The position numbers were made by a program, and so were the translations under genes. From positions 1 to 33,830 of the forward strand of contig NZ_FMJL01000042.1 of assembly GCF_900095445.1 (NCBI RefSeq): DNA of 33,830 bases, in the 5' to 3' direction. The notes under the pieces were generated by a model. The model made no database searches and was not told where the DNA came from. It was given only the letters and a program-made list of their open reading frames with translations. Position 1 is the stretch's first letter. Each line of letters starts with the position of its first letter. Shown in pieces: positions 1 through 9,049 of this stretch. The DNA is from Clostridium sp. N3C (GTDB lineage: Bacteria; Bacillota; Clostridia; Clostridiales; Clostridiaceae).

Positions 1-430
1 TCTATTTAGCTGAGCCCTTAGCAGTTTGCGTTAGCGAACCCTTGTAAAACCAATGAGCCAAATGGCAAAATTAGGATGAGAGGGCTTATTTGTCATGCCC
101 TTATATCTATTCCCTTTGCCCTCTACGAGGTAAAGACTTCATTTGGCGAATGTTTGTCAAGGGCAACTGCGGTTAGTTGCAGCTAACTTCAGTTTGTTGG
201 TAGTTTTGAAGCTAGTTTTTCATAAACTTTTTACAGTACCTTAGCTATCTTTTTGAAAGAGCTTTCGATTTTCTTTTTAATAGAAAGTAAATAAGGAGTA
301 TCCATAATATTATACTAAAAAAGGAAAAAGTTAACAAGCATAAGGGCTTAAATTTATAAACTAATTAAAAAATTAGTTTATTTGAAAAGTTTATTCTGCA
401 GATAAAAATTAAAGATTAGACTTTGAATGA
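1..430. other. Gene-free stretch with several short hairpins
   Basis: I see no credible coding frame here. The DNA is richer in G+C than the rest of the intergenic DNA and holds several short inverted repeats: GTTTGC/GCGAAC (26-41), AGGGC/GCCCT (82-102), GCCAAATG (57-64) against CATTTGGC (141-148), and GTTAG/CTAAC around 173-188. This could be the edge of a structured RNA, a degenerate interspersed repeat, or the tail of an element lying left of the window. I cannot decide among these from this copy alone. Confidence 0.3.
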
Positions 431-433
431 ACT

Positions 434-470
434 ATAGGTTTCCTAATCTATTTAGGGGGCCTATTTTTTT
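434..470 (+). terminator. Rho-independent terminator, upstream gene not visible
   Basis: An 11-bp stem (434-444 with 454-464, including three G-U pairs) closes a 9-nt loop and runs into a run of T (464-470). It has the form of an intrinsic terminator on the plus strand. It must end a transcript starting left of, or inside, the gene-free DNA at 1-433, because no gene is visible upstream. Confidence 0.65.
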
Positions 471-579
471 GAACTTCTCCACTTTCCTCTATCTAAGGAA
501 TAATTATTGTAGGATGATATAGAATAAATTATGAACATAAATGGATAAATTGAATAAACTACTATTAATTAGCTTAGGG

Positions 580-603
580 AAAAGATTGTCGAATCTTTTT
601 TTA
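580..603 (+). terminator. Small terminator-like hairpin before degV
   Basis: AAAAGATT (580-587) pairs with AATCTTTT (592-599) around the loop GTCG, followed by more T. This is a short A/T-rich stem, so a weak terminator at best. It lies upstream of the degV promoter and may insulate that gene. Confidence 0.4.
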
Positions 604-622
604 GAATATTTTTCTAATTATA

Positions 623-651
623 TTTCCAAATAGCTATTATGATGTTATAAT
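623..651 (+). promoter_or_regulatory. Candidate sigma-A promoter of degV
   Basis: TTTCCA (623-628) lies 17 nt before a perfect TATAAT (646-651). Transcription would begin near 658, giving a 5' leader of about 87 nt. The -10 is consensus and the -35 is weak. Confidence 0.45.
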
Positions 652-744
652 GAGTTCATAAAGAAATTAAAACTGCTAAAAATTATATTATTGTAATTAA
701 TTGTGGTTTTAAAAACTATATGTGATTAATTTGGAGATGGTTTT

Positions 745-1608
745 ATGTCAGTAAAAGTTTTAACGGATAGCACTAGCTATATAAAAGATGAAATTCTTAA
801 GGAATTAGATATACTAGAGGTATCTTTAAGTGTAAAGTTTGAAGATGAAGAGTTTAAGGAAGTAGAAATAGATAACGAAAGCTTTTTTGAAAAGATGGAT
901 AAAAAGGAAATACCAATGTCTTCTCAACCTTCTGTAGCAGAGATGATGGATATAATGGAGTCAGTGGTAAAGGAAGGAGACAGCCTTCTTTGCATATTTT
1001 TATCCTCAAAAATGAGCGGTACTTATTCTTCAGCTCATATGGTAAGGGAACAGGTTCTAGAAAAGTATCCTCAAGGCCGAATTGAGATTTTAGATTCTCA
1101 ATCTAACTGCATGCAGCTAGGTTTTGCAGTTATCGCAGCGGCAAGAGCTGCTAAGGATGGAAAGGATCTTCAGCAAGTTAAAGAAAAAGCGGAGGAAAAT
1201 TTAAAAAGAAGCAGATTTATTTTTCTCCCTCATAATCTGACTTACTTAAAAAAGGGCGGTAGAATTGGAGCAGCCAGTGCTTTGGTAGGCAATATACTAA
1301 ATATTATACCCATTTTAACTGTAGAAGATGGAGTTACTACCGTATTAACAAAGGTAAGAACAAAGAAAAAAGCTATAGATCAGATGATAGATAAGCTTTG
1401 TGAGGATATTAAAAACTATGGCATTGGAGAAATACTGGTTCATCACATAAATAATGTTGAAGGAGCTAAAGAAACAGTAAGAAAGATTAAGGAAGCTATA
1501 AAAATGAACATTGACATTCAAATATGTGATATAGGCCCAGTTATAGGGCTTCATGTGGGGCCTGGAGCTATAGGCATTGCTTACTATACAGAGAAAGCTA
1601 TGAGATAA
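745..1608 (+). CDS. DegV family fatty-acid-binding protein
   Basis: This is a 287-residue DegV-family protein, the usual full length. Family members (FakB in staphylococci) bind a fatty acid in the cytosol and present it to the kinase FakA for phosphorylation, feeding exogenous fatty acid into phospholipid synthesis. Visible features are the N-terminal TDSTSYI segment (residues 7-13), whose hydroxyl residues contact the ligand carboxylate in the family, and the conserved LKKGGRIGAAS segment near residues 169-179. The ATG at 745 follows GGAGATGG (733-740) at a suitable distance. The gene is monocistronic: it has its own promoter, and the next gene, carA, has a separate promoter. No fakA is visible here, and Clostridia often carry several DegV paralogues, so the specific ligand is unknown. 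Confidence 0.9.
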   Translation: MSVKVLTDSTSYIKDEILKELDILEVSLSVKFEDEEFKEVEIDNESFFEKMDKKEIPMSSQPSVAEMMDIMESVVKEGDSLLCIFLSSKMSGTYSSAHMVREQVLEKYPQGRIEILDSQSNCMQLGFAVIAAARAAKDGKDLQQVKEKAEENLKRSRFIFLPHNLTYLKKGGRIGAASALVGNILNIIPILTVEDGVTTVLTKVRTKKKAIDQMIDKLCEDIKNYGIGEILVHHINNVEGAKETVRKIKEAIKMNIDIQICDIGPVIGLHVGPGAIGIAYYTEKAMR

Positions 1609-1639
1609 TTTATTTAGTTATATATATATTATTTTTCCC

Positions 1640-1668
1640 TTGACAGTGTAGGTAATATTTATTAGAAT
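1640..1668 (+). promoter_or_regulatory. Promoter of the carAB operon
   Basis: A perfect TTGACA (1640-1645) is followed after 17 nt by TAGAAT (1663-1668), a five-of-six match to the -10 consensus. Transcription would start near 1675, just before the PyrR-type element, which fits an attenuated pyr leader. Confidence 0.75.
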
Positions 1669-1681
1669 TTTTATAAAAGTA

Positions 1682-1720
1682 CACTTTAATTTGGTCCTGT
1701 GAGGCCAGAAAGGGAGTATA
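1682..1720 (+). promoter_or_regulatory. PyrR-binding element (anti-antiterminator) of the car leader
   Basis: The leader holds GGUC-CUGUGA-GGCC (1693-1706), followed by AGAAAGGG. This matches the upper stem-loop that PyrR recognises in Bacillus pyr leaders: an AGUC/GGCU-type stem with a CNGNGA hexaloop and a downstream A/G-rich bulge. ACTTT (1682-1686) can pair with GGAGT (1713-1717) to form the lower stem. In the known mechanism, PyrR bound with UMP stabilises this hairpin, disrupts the antiterminator, and lets the downstream terminator form. The match is by eye to the known consensus. No pyrR gene lies in this window. Confidence 0.85.
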
Positions 1721-1790
1721 GATATGTTTATGTTTTTTTGCTATAAGGACTATTCTGTCTGTGAGATAAAATTTAATAAAGATAAGGTTT

Positions 1791-1852
1791 AAGGATAGTG
1801 AGGAGAAAAGTGGCACACTTATTCTCTTTATTATCCTTTTATTTTGTCTTTT
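1791..1852 (+). terminator. Pyrimidine attenuator terminator ahead of carA
   Basis: A long hairpin runs from AAGGATA (1791-1797) to TATCCTT (1832-1838). It is paired almost throughout, including G-U pairs and an AAGTG/CACTT tip around GCA, and is followed by a T-rich tract (1837-1852). It ends 52 nt before the carA start and after the PyrR element, so it is the regulated terminator of the leader. With high UMP, transcription should stop here. Confidence 0.8.
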
Positions 1853-1904
1853 AATTTAAAAACTCCTTAACTGTGTACTTTATATAGTTGTTAGGAGGTT
1901 CGAT

Positions 1905-2942
1905 ATGAAAGCAAGACTTATCTTAGAAAATGGAATAGTTTTTCAAGGGGAAGCCTTTGGATACTTAGAAGAAACTGTAGGGCTGGTAGTTTTTAATACA
2001 GCAATGGCCGGTTATCAGGAAGTGTTAACGGATCCTTCCTATTATGGACAAATTGTTGTTATGACCTATCCTTTAATAGGAAACTATGGACTAAATCTAG
2101 AAGATGTAGAATCTAACAGTCCCAAGGTTAAAGGCCTTATAGTACAGGAAGCCTGTGATTACCCAAATAACTTTAGATGTGAAATCAAGTTGGAGGACTA
2201 TCTAAAAAACAATAAAATCATAGGCTTACAAAAAATAGATACAAGAGCACTTACTAAAGTTTTAAGAGATAAGGGTACCATGAAAGGGATAATAACCCTA
2301 GAACAAGTAAGTGAAGATTACATTAAAAATAAGCTAGAAAGCTTTTCAAATTCCGATGCAGTAAAAAAGGTTACCACAGATAAGGTTTATACTATTGATG
2401 GAAAAGGCAAGCATATAGCAGTACTAGACTATGGTGTAAAAGCAAGTGTATTAAAAGCTTTTATGGATAGAGATTGCAAATTGACGGTATTTCCCTACCA
2501 TGCAAGCTGTGAAGAGATTTTAAGTGTAAATCCTGACCTAATATTTTTATCTGACGGTCCTGGAGATCCGAGGGATGTAAAAGTGTCCATAGAAACTATC
2601 AGGGATCTTATAGGAAGAAAACCGATAGCTGGTATATGCCTAGGTCATCAGCTTTTAGCCCTAGCTCTAGGAGGCAGCACTGATAAGCTAAAGTATGGTC
2701 ATAGAGGTTCCAACCATCCTGTGCGAGACTTAGAAAGTAATAGAGTCTATATAACTGCACAAAATCATGGATATTACGTGGATAAGCTACCAGACAAGGT
2801 AACTGCCACTCATATAAATGTGAATGATGGAACAATAGAAGGAATGAAGCATGATAGTCTGCCTATATACAGCGTGCAGTTTCATCCTGATACTAGTTCT
2901 AAGGATGAAAATAATATATTTGACAAATTCCTTTCTCTTTAG
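1905..2942 (+). CDS. carA: Carbamoyl-phosphate synthase small subunit
   Basis: This is the glutaminase subunit of carbamoyl-phosphate synthase: it hydrolyses glutamine and channels ammonia to CarB, supplying carbamoyl phosphate for pyrimidine and arginine synthesis. The N-terminal CPSase_sm domain (about residues 1-130) precedes a class I glutamine amidotransferase domain. The nucleophile Cys245 sits in GICLGHQ, with the oxyanion-region motif SDGPGDP before it. The active-site histidine is His327 in QFHPD. The residue two positions on, normally the Glu of HPE in the Cys-His-Glu triad, is Asp329, and the usual PEASPGPHD-like segment is replaced by a shorter DTSSKDE. At 345 residues it is shorter than B. 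subtilis PyrAA (about 364) and E. coli CarA (382). The AGGAGG at 1893-1898 sets the start. carB follows after 64 nt in the same operon, and control is by the PyrR-type leader upstream. Confidence 0.95.
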   Translation: MKARLILENGIVFQGEAFGYLEETVGLVVFNTAMAGYQEVLTDPSYYGQIVVMTYPLIGNYGLNLEDVESNSPKVKGLIVQEACDYPNNFRCEIKLEDYLKNNKIIGLQKIDTRALTKVLRDKGTMKGIITLEQVSEDYIKNKLESFSNSDAVKKVTTDKVYTIDGKGKHIAVLDYGVKASVLKAFMDRDCKLTVFPYHASCEEILSVNPDLIFLSDGPGDPRDVKVSIETIRDLIGRKPIAGICLGHQLLALALGGSTDKLKYGHRGSNHPVRDLESNRVYITAQNHGYYVDKLPDKVTATHINVNDGTIEGMKHDSLPIYSVQFHPDTSSKDENNIFDKFLSL

Positions 2943-3006
2943 AAGCAAGATGAGTTTATAAATTCTCAAATCAATAGTTAAATCTAAAAGTATTGGGGGT
3001 AACATT

Positions 3007-6000
3007 ATGCCATTGGATAAGAGTATAAAAAAAGTTTTAGTTATAGGATCTGGTCCTATAGTAATAGGACAAGCTGCAGAATTTGATTATTCCGGAACCC
3101 AGGCCTGTGAGGCTTTAAAAGAAGAAGGTATAGAGGTTGTACTAATAAACAGTAACCCTGCTACCATAATGACAGATAAGGAAGTAGCTCATAAAATTTA
3201 TATAGAGCCTATAACCTTAGAATTTGTGGAGAAGGTAATTGCCAAGGAAAGACCTGATAGCCTTCTTGCCGGTATGGGAGGTCAAACAGGCCTTAACATG
3301 GCAGTGGAGCTTTATGAAAAAGGAATTCTTGATAAATATGGAGTTAGGGTTATAGGAACTCCTATTGAGGCCATAAAAAAGGGTGAAGATAGAGAGCTTT
3401 TTAGAAATGCCATGAAAGAAATTAGTCAGCCTTGTATCGAAAGTGAAATAGTAATGGACATTGAAGCAGGTAGGGACTTTTGTAGGAGGATAGGCTACCC
3501 TGTAATTGTAAGACCGGCCTATACCTTAGGAGGTACTGGAGGCGGTATTGCTAATAATGATGAGGAGTTAGAAACAATTCTTGGACAAGGACTTTCTCTC
3601 AGCCCTATAGGACAGGTACTGTTAGAAAAGAGTGTTAAGGGTTGGAAGGAAATTGAGTATGAGGTTATGAGAGATCATTATGGCAATTGCATAACTATCT
3701 GCAATATGGAGAATGTGGATCCAGTAGGAATCCATACCGGTGATAGTATAGTGGTGGCACCAACTCAAACCCTTTCCTACAAGGAATGTGAAATGTTAAG
3801 AAAGGCTTCTATGGACATATTAAATGCTATTGGTATTGAAGGAGGCTGCAATATACAGTTTGCTTTAAATCCCAATAGCTTCGAATATGCAGTTATAGAA
3901 ATCAACCCTAGAGTTAGTCGTTCTTCAGCTCTAGCATCTAAAGCAACAGGCTATCCTATAGCAAAGGTTGCAACAAAGGTAGCTTTAGGTTATAGCTTGG
4001 ATGAAATCCAAAATGCTGTTACCAAGAAGACCTATGCCTGCTTTGAACCAACAATAGATTATGTAGTTGTAAAAATACCTAAGTGGCCCTTTGATAAATT
4101 CTTTGGAGCAGAGAGACGCTTAGGAACAAAAATGATGGCAACAGGAGAGGTAATGGCTATTGGCAGCAATTTTGAATCTGCTTTCCTTAAAGGAATTCGT
4201 TCTTTAGAGTTAGGTAGATACACCTTAGAGCATGAAGGTATGAAAAAGCTATCTTTGGCTGAGCTTAAGGAAAAGGTTATGTCTCCTGATGATGAAAGAA
4301 TCTTTGCTCTAGCAGAGATGATTAGATCTGATTATAGAATAGAAATGATATCCCAAATAACTGGTATAGATGTATTTTTCGTCAACAAAATAAAGAATAT
4401 CGTAGACAAAGAAGAAGAACTAAAGAAGATGTCTATAGAGGAGCTTGAAAGAGATTATCTTTATGATTTAAAAAGAATTGGCTTCTCAGATAAGGGTATA
4501 GGACAGTTACTAAAGGTTAGTCCTGATGATATATATAAGCTAAGAATGAAATGGGACATAAAGCCTGTATATAAAATGGTAGATACCTGCGCTGGAGAAT
4601 TTGAAGCCTTATCCCCTTACTACTATTCCACCTATAATGAGTATGATGAAGTTAAGGTTTCAGATAGGAAAAAAGTGGTGGTAATAGGATCTGGTCCTAT
4701 TAGAATAGGTCAAGGTATAGAATTTGACTACGCTTCAGTTCATGCCATAAAGGCTTTAAGAAAGATGGGCATAGAAACTATAATAATAAATAACAATCCA
4801 GAAACGGTAAGTACAGACTTTGATATATCTGATAAATTGTACTTTGAGCCACTAACAGAGGAAGATGTATTAAGCATTATAGATAAGGAAAAGCCCTATG
4901 GAGTAATACTACAATTTGGGGGACAAACTGCTATTAAGCTAGCTAAGTTCTTAAAGGAAAAGAATATATATATACTAGGAACTACCTCAGAGCAAATAGA
5001 TCTTGCAGAGGATAGAGAGAAATTTGAAGCGCTGTTAGAGGAACTAAACATATCAAGACCAAAGGGTAAGGCAGTGTGGACATTGGAAGAAGGTTTAAAG
5101 GAAGCAGAGGAACTTGGATATCCTGTATTAGTTAGACCTTCCTATGTGCTAGGTGGACAGGGTATGGAAATTACTCATAACCAAAAAGAATTAAAATTTT
5201 ACTTAGAAAATGCCTTTGCTAAGGATAAGAAGAATCCAGTACTTATAGACAAGTATCTAATGGGAAGGGAAATAGAAGTAGATGCTATCTGTGATGGAGA
5301 AAATGTTCTAGTGCCAGGAATAATGGAACATTTAGAAAGGGCAGGTGTACACTCTGGAGATAGTATAACCATATATCCTACACAAAATGTTTCTTCAGCT
5401 ATAAAGGAAAAGGTGCTGGAATACACTAAAATGTTAGCTTTATCTATAGGAATTAAAGGTATGATTAACATACAGTTTATAGAATACAATGATCAATTGC
5501 ATGTTATAGAGGTAAATCCAAGAGCCAGTCGAACAGTGCCTTATATTAGTAAGGTTAGCGGAGTACCAATTGTAGAGTTGGCAACTAAGGTTATGTTAGG
5601 AGAAAAGCTTGCTAATCTTGGTTATGGCCTTGATATATACAAGGAACCAGATCTAGTAGCAGTAAAGGTACCTGTATTCTCCACTCAAAAGCTTCCAAGA
5701 GTAGAAATCTCCTTAGGACCGGAAATGAGATCAACAGGGGAAGTTTTAGGGGTTGGTAAGGACATATATGAAGCCTTATATAAAGGTTTCTTAGCGGCCA
5801 ATATGCAGCTAGAGAAAAATACAGCAGTGATTCTAGCTACAATAAATGATCATGATAAAGAGGAATTCTTAGAAATAGCTAAGGGCCTAGCAGGATTAGG
5901 CTATAGCTTTATAGCTACCAGCGGTACAGCTAAACTTTTAAAAGATGCTGGTTTAGCAGTAAAAGAAGTTAAGAAGATTAAGGATGGAGAACCTAATCTC

Positions 6001-6222
6001 TTGAGTGTTATAAAGAATAAGGAAGTAGACTTAGTTATCAATACTCCAACTAAAGGGAATGACTCTCATAGAGATGGATTTATAATAAGAAGAACTGCTA
6101 TTGAGAGAAATATTGAGGTTATAACTGCTTTGGATACCATGAGAGCCTTGTTGGAGGTTACAACTAGATTAGGTAGTGAAATGTCTCTGGAGAAGATGGA
6201 AGTATTTAATATGGGAATATAA
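3007..6222 (+). CDS. carB: Carbamoyl-phosphate synthase large subunit
   Basis: This is the synthetase subunit: it makes carboxyphosphate from bicarbonate and ATP, then carbamate, then carbamoyl phosphate with a second ATP, using ammonia from CarA. At 1071 residues it is full length. The two homologous halves are clear: [19 protein letters not shown] near residue 11 repeats as [19 protein letters not shown] near residue 560, and the ATP-grasp signatures PRVSRSSAL and PRASRTVPY appear in each half. The oligomerisation domain separates the halves, and a C-terminal MGS-like allosteric domain (about residues 935-1071) binds UMP or ornithine in relatives. The ribosome-binding site is GGGGGT just before the ATG. 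The gene shares the carA transcript and ends at a strong terminator. Nothing odd is visible. Confidence 0.97.
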   Translation: MPLDKSIKKVLVIGSGPIVIGQAAEFDYSGTQACEALKEEGIEVVLINSNPATIMTDKEVAHKIYIEPITLEFVEKVIAKERPDSLLAGMGGQTGLNMAVELYEKGILDKYGVRVIGTPIEAIKKGEDRELFRNAMKEISQPCIESEIVMDIEAGRDFCRRIGYPVIVRPAYTLGGTGGGIANNDEELETILGQGLSLSPIGQVLLEKSVKGWKEIEYEVMRDHYGNCITICNMENVDPVGIHTGDSIVVAPTQTLSYKECEMLRKASMDILNAIGIEGGCNIQFALNPNSFEYAVIEINPRVSRSSALASKATGYPIAKVATKVALGYSLDEIQNAVTKKTYACFEPTIDYVVVKIPKWPFDKFFGAERRLGTKMMATGEVMAIGSNFESAFLKGIRSLELGRYTLEHEGMKKLSLAELKEKVMSPDDERIFALAEMIRSDYRIEMISQITGIDVFFVNKIKNIVDKEEELKKMSIEELERDYLYDLKRIGFSDKGIGQLLKVSPDDIYKLRMKWDIKPVYKMVDTCAGEFEALSPYYYSTYNEYDEVKVSDRKKVVVIGSGPIRIGQGIEFDYASVHAIKALRKMGIETIIINNNPETVSTDFDISDKLYFEPLTEEDVLSIIDKEKPYGVILQFGGQTAIKLAKFLKEKNIYILGTTSEQIDLAEDREKFEALLEELNISRPKGKAVWTLEEGLKEAEELGYPVLVRPSYVLGGQGMEITHNQKELKFYLENAFAKDKKNPVLIDKYLMGREIEVDAICDGENVLVPGIMEHLERAGVHSGDSITIYPTQNVSSAIKEKVLEYTKMLALSIGIKGMINIQFIEYNDQLHVIEVNPRASRTVPYISKVSGVPIVELATKVMLGEKLANLGYGLDIYKEPDLVAVKVPVFSTQKLPRVEISLGPEMRSTGEVLGVGKDIYEALYKGFLAANMQLEKNTAVILATINDHDKEEFLEIAKGLAGLGYSFIATSGTAKLLKDAGLAVKEVKKIKDGEPNLLSVIKNKEVDLVINTPTKGNDSHRDGFIIRRTAIERNIEVITALDTMRALLEVTTRLGSEMSLEKMEVFNMGI

Positions 6223-6226
6223 GAAT

Positions 6227-6273
6227 AAATCCCTTTGCATTTAGCTATTTACTAAAAGCAAAGGGATTTTTTA
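6227..6273 (+). terminator. Terminator of carAB
   Basis: A perfect 12-bp stem, AAATCCCTTTGC (6227-6238) with GCAAAGGGATTT (6258-6269), is followed by a T run. It begins five bases after the carB stop. On the minus strand the U-tract is poor, so it mainly serves carB, although the minus-strand potCD ends only 22 nt away. Confidence 0.85.
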
Positions 6274-6294
6274 TATATATCTCACTTCTGACTT

Positions 6295-8136
6295 CTATTT
6301 CTTAACATTTGACCAGATCTTATCAAAGGCATCTATCTTATTACCAATATCCTTAAGATGTTCACCGCTTTCAATCGCTTCCTGAGGTGGGTATACGGCG
6401 ATATCATTTAGTATAGATTCATCCATAATCCCCCAAGCAGCTGTATTAGGATTTGCATAAGGGTAGGCTTTAGAAATTTCTACGCTTATTTCAGGCCTCA
6501 TTATGAAATCCATGAAAAGTTCTGCTGCTTTCACATTTTTGGATTTCTTAGGTATTACAAAGTTATCCTGTTGAATGAATATACCTTCCTCTGGAACAAC
6601 ACATATCAAATCCTTATTTTCTCTCATAGCTAAGGACACTTCTGCCCCCCATACAAAGCCTACAGAGGCTTCACCATTTATTAATAGGGTTTTTGGACTA
6701 TCACTATCATAGGCCTTGATATTATTTTTTAGGGCTAATAATTCTTTTTCAGCCTTAGCTAAGGCATTAGGATCCGTTTCATTAATAGAGTATCCTAGCT
6801 TTTTCAAGGCCATACCGATTATAGCTCTTTGGTCATCTAATACTACTATAGAATTGGCCAGTTTTGGATTCCAAAGATCCTTGTAGCCGGTTATTTCAAA
6901 ATCTACTTTGCTAGTATTTACAGCTATGGCCGCATCTCCCCACATATAGGGTATACTGTATTTGTTTCCTGGATCAAAGTCTAGGTTCATTACTGATGGA
7001 TCTATATATTTTATATTAGGAATATTATCATGATTTATTTCCTGTAAAATATCCTGCTTAATTAAAGTTTCCACCATATAGTCACTGGCTACTACCAAGT
7101 CATAATTGGTTGATCCTGCTTGAAGCTTGGCTAGCATTTCCTCATTGGAGGAGAAGGTTGAATAATTAACCTTTATGCTATACTCTTCTTCAAACTTGTC
7201 TATAACAGATTGAGGTATATATTCTGACCAGTTAAAAACATTTAATTCTGCCTGTGGGCTTTGGCCTTTGTGAACATAGGCAGCAAGGCCAGAGGAACCA
7301 CCGATTATAGCCACTAGGAATATACAAGCAAATTTAAGTATTTTCTTTCTATGCACCGAGGCCTTATTGAGTAATTCCATTAATACTACTATGACCACTG
7401 TAATCAGCAGCATAATAGTTGATAGGGCATTTATTTCAGGAGTTACACCAAACTTAACCATAGATAAAACCTTAAGAGGTAAGGTTGTACTTCCTGCATC
7501 AGCTACAAAGAAACTTATAATTACATCATCCAGTGATAAGGTAAAAGCAAGTAAACCTCCAGAAACAATACCAGGCATAATAACTGGCAAGGTTACCTTA
7601 AAGAAGGTTTGAATAGGGGTAGCGCCTAAATCCATAGCTGCTTCCTCTAAATGCTTATCAAAGCCCTCCAATCTAGATCTTACAACGGTAACAACGTAGG
7701 ATACGCTGAAGGTTACGTGTGCAATGATAAGTGTAAACAAACCCATTTGAAAATTAAAGGTATCCTTAAGCATAGAGAAAAAGGAAAGCATAGCGATACC
7801 CATAACTATTTCAGGAATAACTATAGGAATAAAGAGTACTGCATCTAAAATTCCTTTTCCTCTAAATTTATACCGATACATACCAACAGCGGTAATAGTT
7901 CCTAGCATAACAGATAAAATGGTACTTACTACTGCTACTATCAAGGTATTTTTCAAGGCTAACAATATGGTTTCGTTAGTAAATAAACTCTTGTACCATT
8001 TTAAGCTAAATCCTGTCCAAACAGCGTTGAGTTTAGACTCATTGAAGGAGAATAGGACAAGAATTAAAATTGGTGCATATAGAAATAGGTATACAATAAA
8101 GTTATAAACTATACTGAACTTTGAATTCTTTTTCAT
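6295..8136 (-). CDS. potCD: PotC-PotD fusion: polyamine ABC permease joined to its binding protein
   Basis: The first about 260 residues are a PotC-type inner-membrane permease with multiple hydrophobic segments and the coupling-helix EAA motif (EEAAMDLGATPIQTFFKVTLP). A further membrane segment (about 268-287) then leads into a PotD-type periplasmic-fold binding domain beginning LNVFNWSEYIP and running to residue 613. The binding protein is therefore tethered outside the cell by the permease itself. Such fusions are known in Clostridia and other Firmicutes. By eye against E. coli PotD, the WxEY pocket motif and Asp257 equivalents are kept, but the Glu171 position reads Ala (DDQRA for DDARE) and the Trp255 position reads Gln (FIQQD for IFWMD), so the ligand may differ. 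The start follows a near-perfect GGAGGTGAT. The gene lies one base after the potB stop and is translationally coupled to it. Confidence 0.92.
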   Translation of the reverse strand: MKKNSKFSIVYNFIVYLFLYAPILILVLFSFNESKLNAVWTGFSLKWYKSLFTNETILLALKNTLIVAVVSTILSVMLGTITAVGMYRYKFRGKGILDAVLFIPIVIPEIVMGIAMLSFFSMLKDTFNFQMGLFTLIIAHVTFSVSYVVTVVRSRLEGFDKHLEEAAMDLGATPIQTFFKVTLPVIMPGIVSGGLLAFTLSLDDVIISFFVADAGSTTLPLKVLSMVKFGVTPEINALSTIMLLITVVIVVLMELLNKASVHRKKILKFACIFLVAIIGGSSGLAAYVHKGQSPQAELNVFNWSEYIPQSVIDKFEEEYSIKVNYSTFSSNEEMLAKLQAGSTNYDLVVASDYMVETLIKQDILQEINHDNIPNIKYIDPSVMNLDFDPGNKYSIPYMWGDAAIAVNTSKVDFEITGYKDLWNPKLANSIVVLDDQRAIIGMALKKLGYSINETDPNALAKAEKELLALKNNIKAYDSDSPKTLLINGEASVGFVWGAEVSLAMRENKDLICVVPEEGIFIQQDNFVIPKKSKNVKAAELFMDFIMRPEISVEISKAYPYANPNTAAWGIMDESILNDIAVYPPQEAIESGEHLKDIGNKIDAFDKIWSNVKK

Positions 8137-8137
8137 C

Positions 8138-9049
8138 CTACATCACCTCCAACTTGTCCTTAGAACCGCCCAGTTTGTTAAAGAGCTTAAGGAATATAAA
8201 CATTAGTAACATAACAATTATTGACATTGCAGCTCCAAAGGGCCAGTTTCTAGATTGTAGGAACTGATTCTTTATAAGATTGCTAATTAAAATAATCTTG
8301 CTTCCGCCCATTAGGTCTGGTATGAAGAAGAGACCCAAAGTAGGTACGAAAACTAGAAGACAGCCAGATAGTATTCCTGACTTAGTTAGAGGCAAAGTAA
8401 CCTTCAAGAAGGTCTTTCTTGGGTTTGCGCCTAAGTCTGCTGCTACTTCTAAAAGGGAAAAATCTAATTTTTCTATAGTTGAATATAAGGGCAGTACCAT
8501 AAAGGGGAACATAGTATAAAGCATTCCTATCAGAACTGCACCTTCTGTATATAACATTTGAAGTGGTTCCTTTATAATATGCAAATTCATTAAATAGGTA
8601 TTTATTATCCCTTCTGTACGAAGCAAAATCATCCAAGCATAAGTTCTTATCAAGGAGTTTGTCCAGAAAGGTAGTATTATTAGCATTAGCAAGATAGACC
8701 TATATTTCTTTGATGCTCTTGCTACAAAATAGGCAAAAGGATAACCAAATAACAAACATAATAAAGTGGTTTCCAAGGAAATCCAAAGAGAATTTCCCAA
8801 AATCTTCACATAATTTAAGTTAAATACTTTACCGTAGTTAGACAAATTAAAGCTATATTCAATGCTACCAACTATAGTTCTTTTAGAAAAACTAATAACT
8901 ATAATTATGATAATTGGTACAATAAAGAAGGCAAGCATCCACAGTGTTATTGGAGCTATGGTTAATAAACTGCCACGAAGTTTGCTGGAAAATTTACTCC
9001 TCTCCTTGCCTCCAGGAGGGGGTTCCATATTTTTTACCTCTGTGTTCAT
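8138..9049 (-). CDS. potB: Spermidine/putrescine ABC transporter permease
   Basis: This is the partner permease to PotC in the polyamine importer. The 303 residues carry a cytoplasmic N-terminus, six hydrophobic segments beginning near residue 27, and the EAA coupling motif ([22 protein letters not shown]) that docks on the ATPase PotA. The ATG at 9049 overlaps the potA stop in an ATGA arrangement, indicating translational coupling. An internal ATG at 9028 has a better-placed GAGG and could also be used. The next gene, potCD, follows by one base. Substrate assignment rests on operon content and family resemblance. Confidence 0.92.
   Translation of the reverse strand: MNTEVKNMEPPPGGKERSKFSSKLRGSLLTIAPITLWMLAFFIVPIIIIIVISFSKRTIVGSIEYSFNLSNYGKVFNLNYVKILGNSLWISLETTLLCLLFGYPFAYFVARASKKYRSILLMLIILPFWTNSLIRTYAWMILLRTEGIINTYLMNLHIIKEPLQMLYTEGAVLIGMLYTMFPFMVLPLYSTIEKLDFSLLEVAADLGANPRKTFLKVTLPLTKSGILSGCLLVFVPTLGLFFIPDLMGGSKIILISNLIKNQFLQSRNWPFGAAMSIIVMLLMFIFLKLFNKLGGSKDKLEVM

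Noticed and set aside
1610..1816. 68-codon minus-strand frame between degV and carA
   Set aside because: It lies over the car promoter, PyrR element and attenuator, whose structure explains the sequence better.
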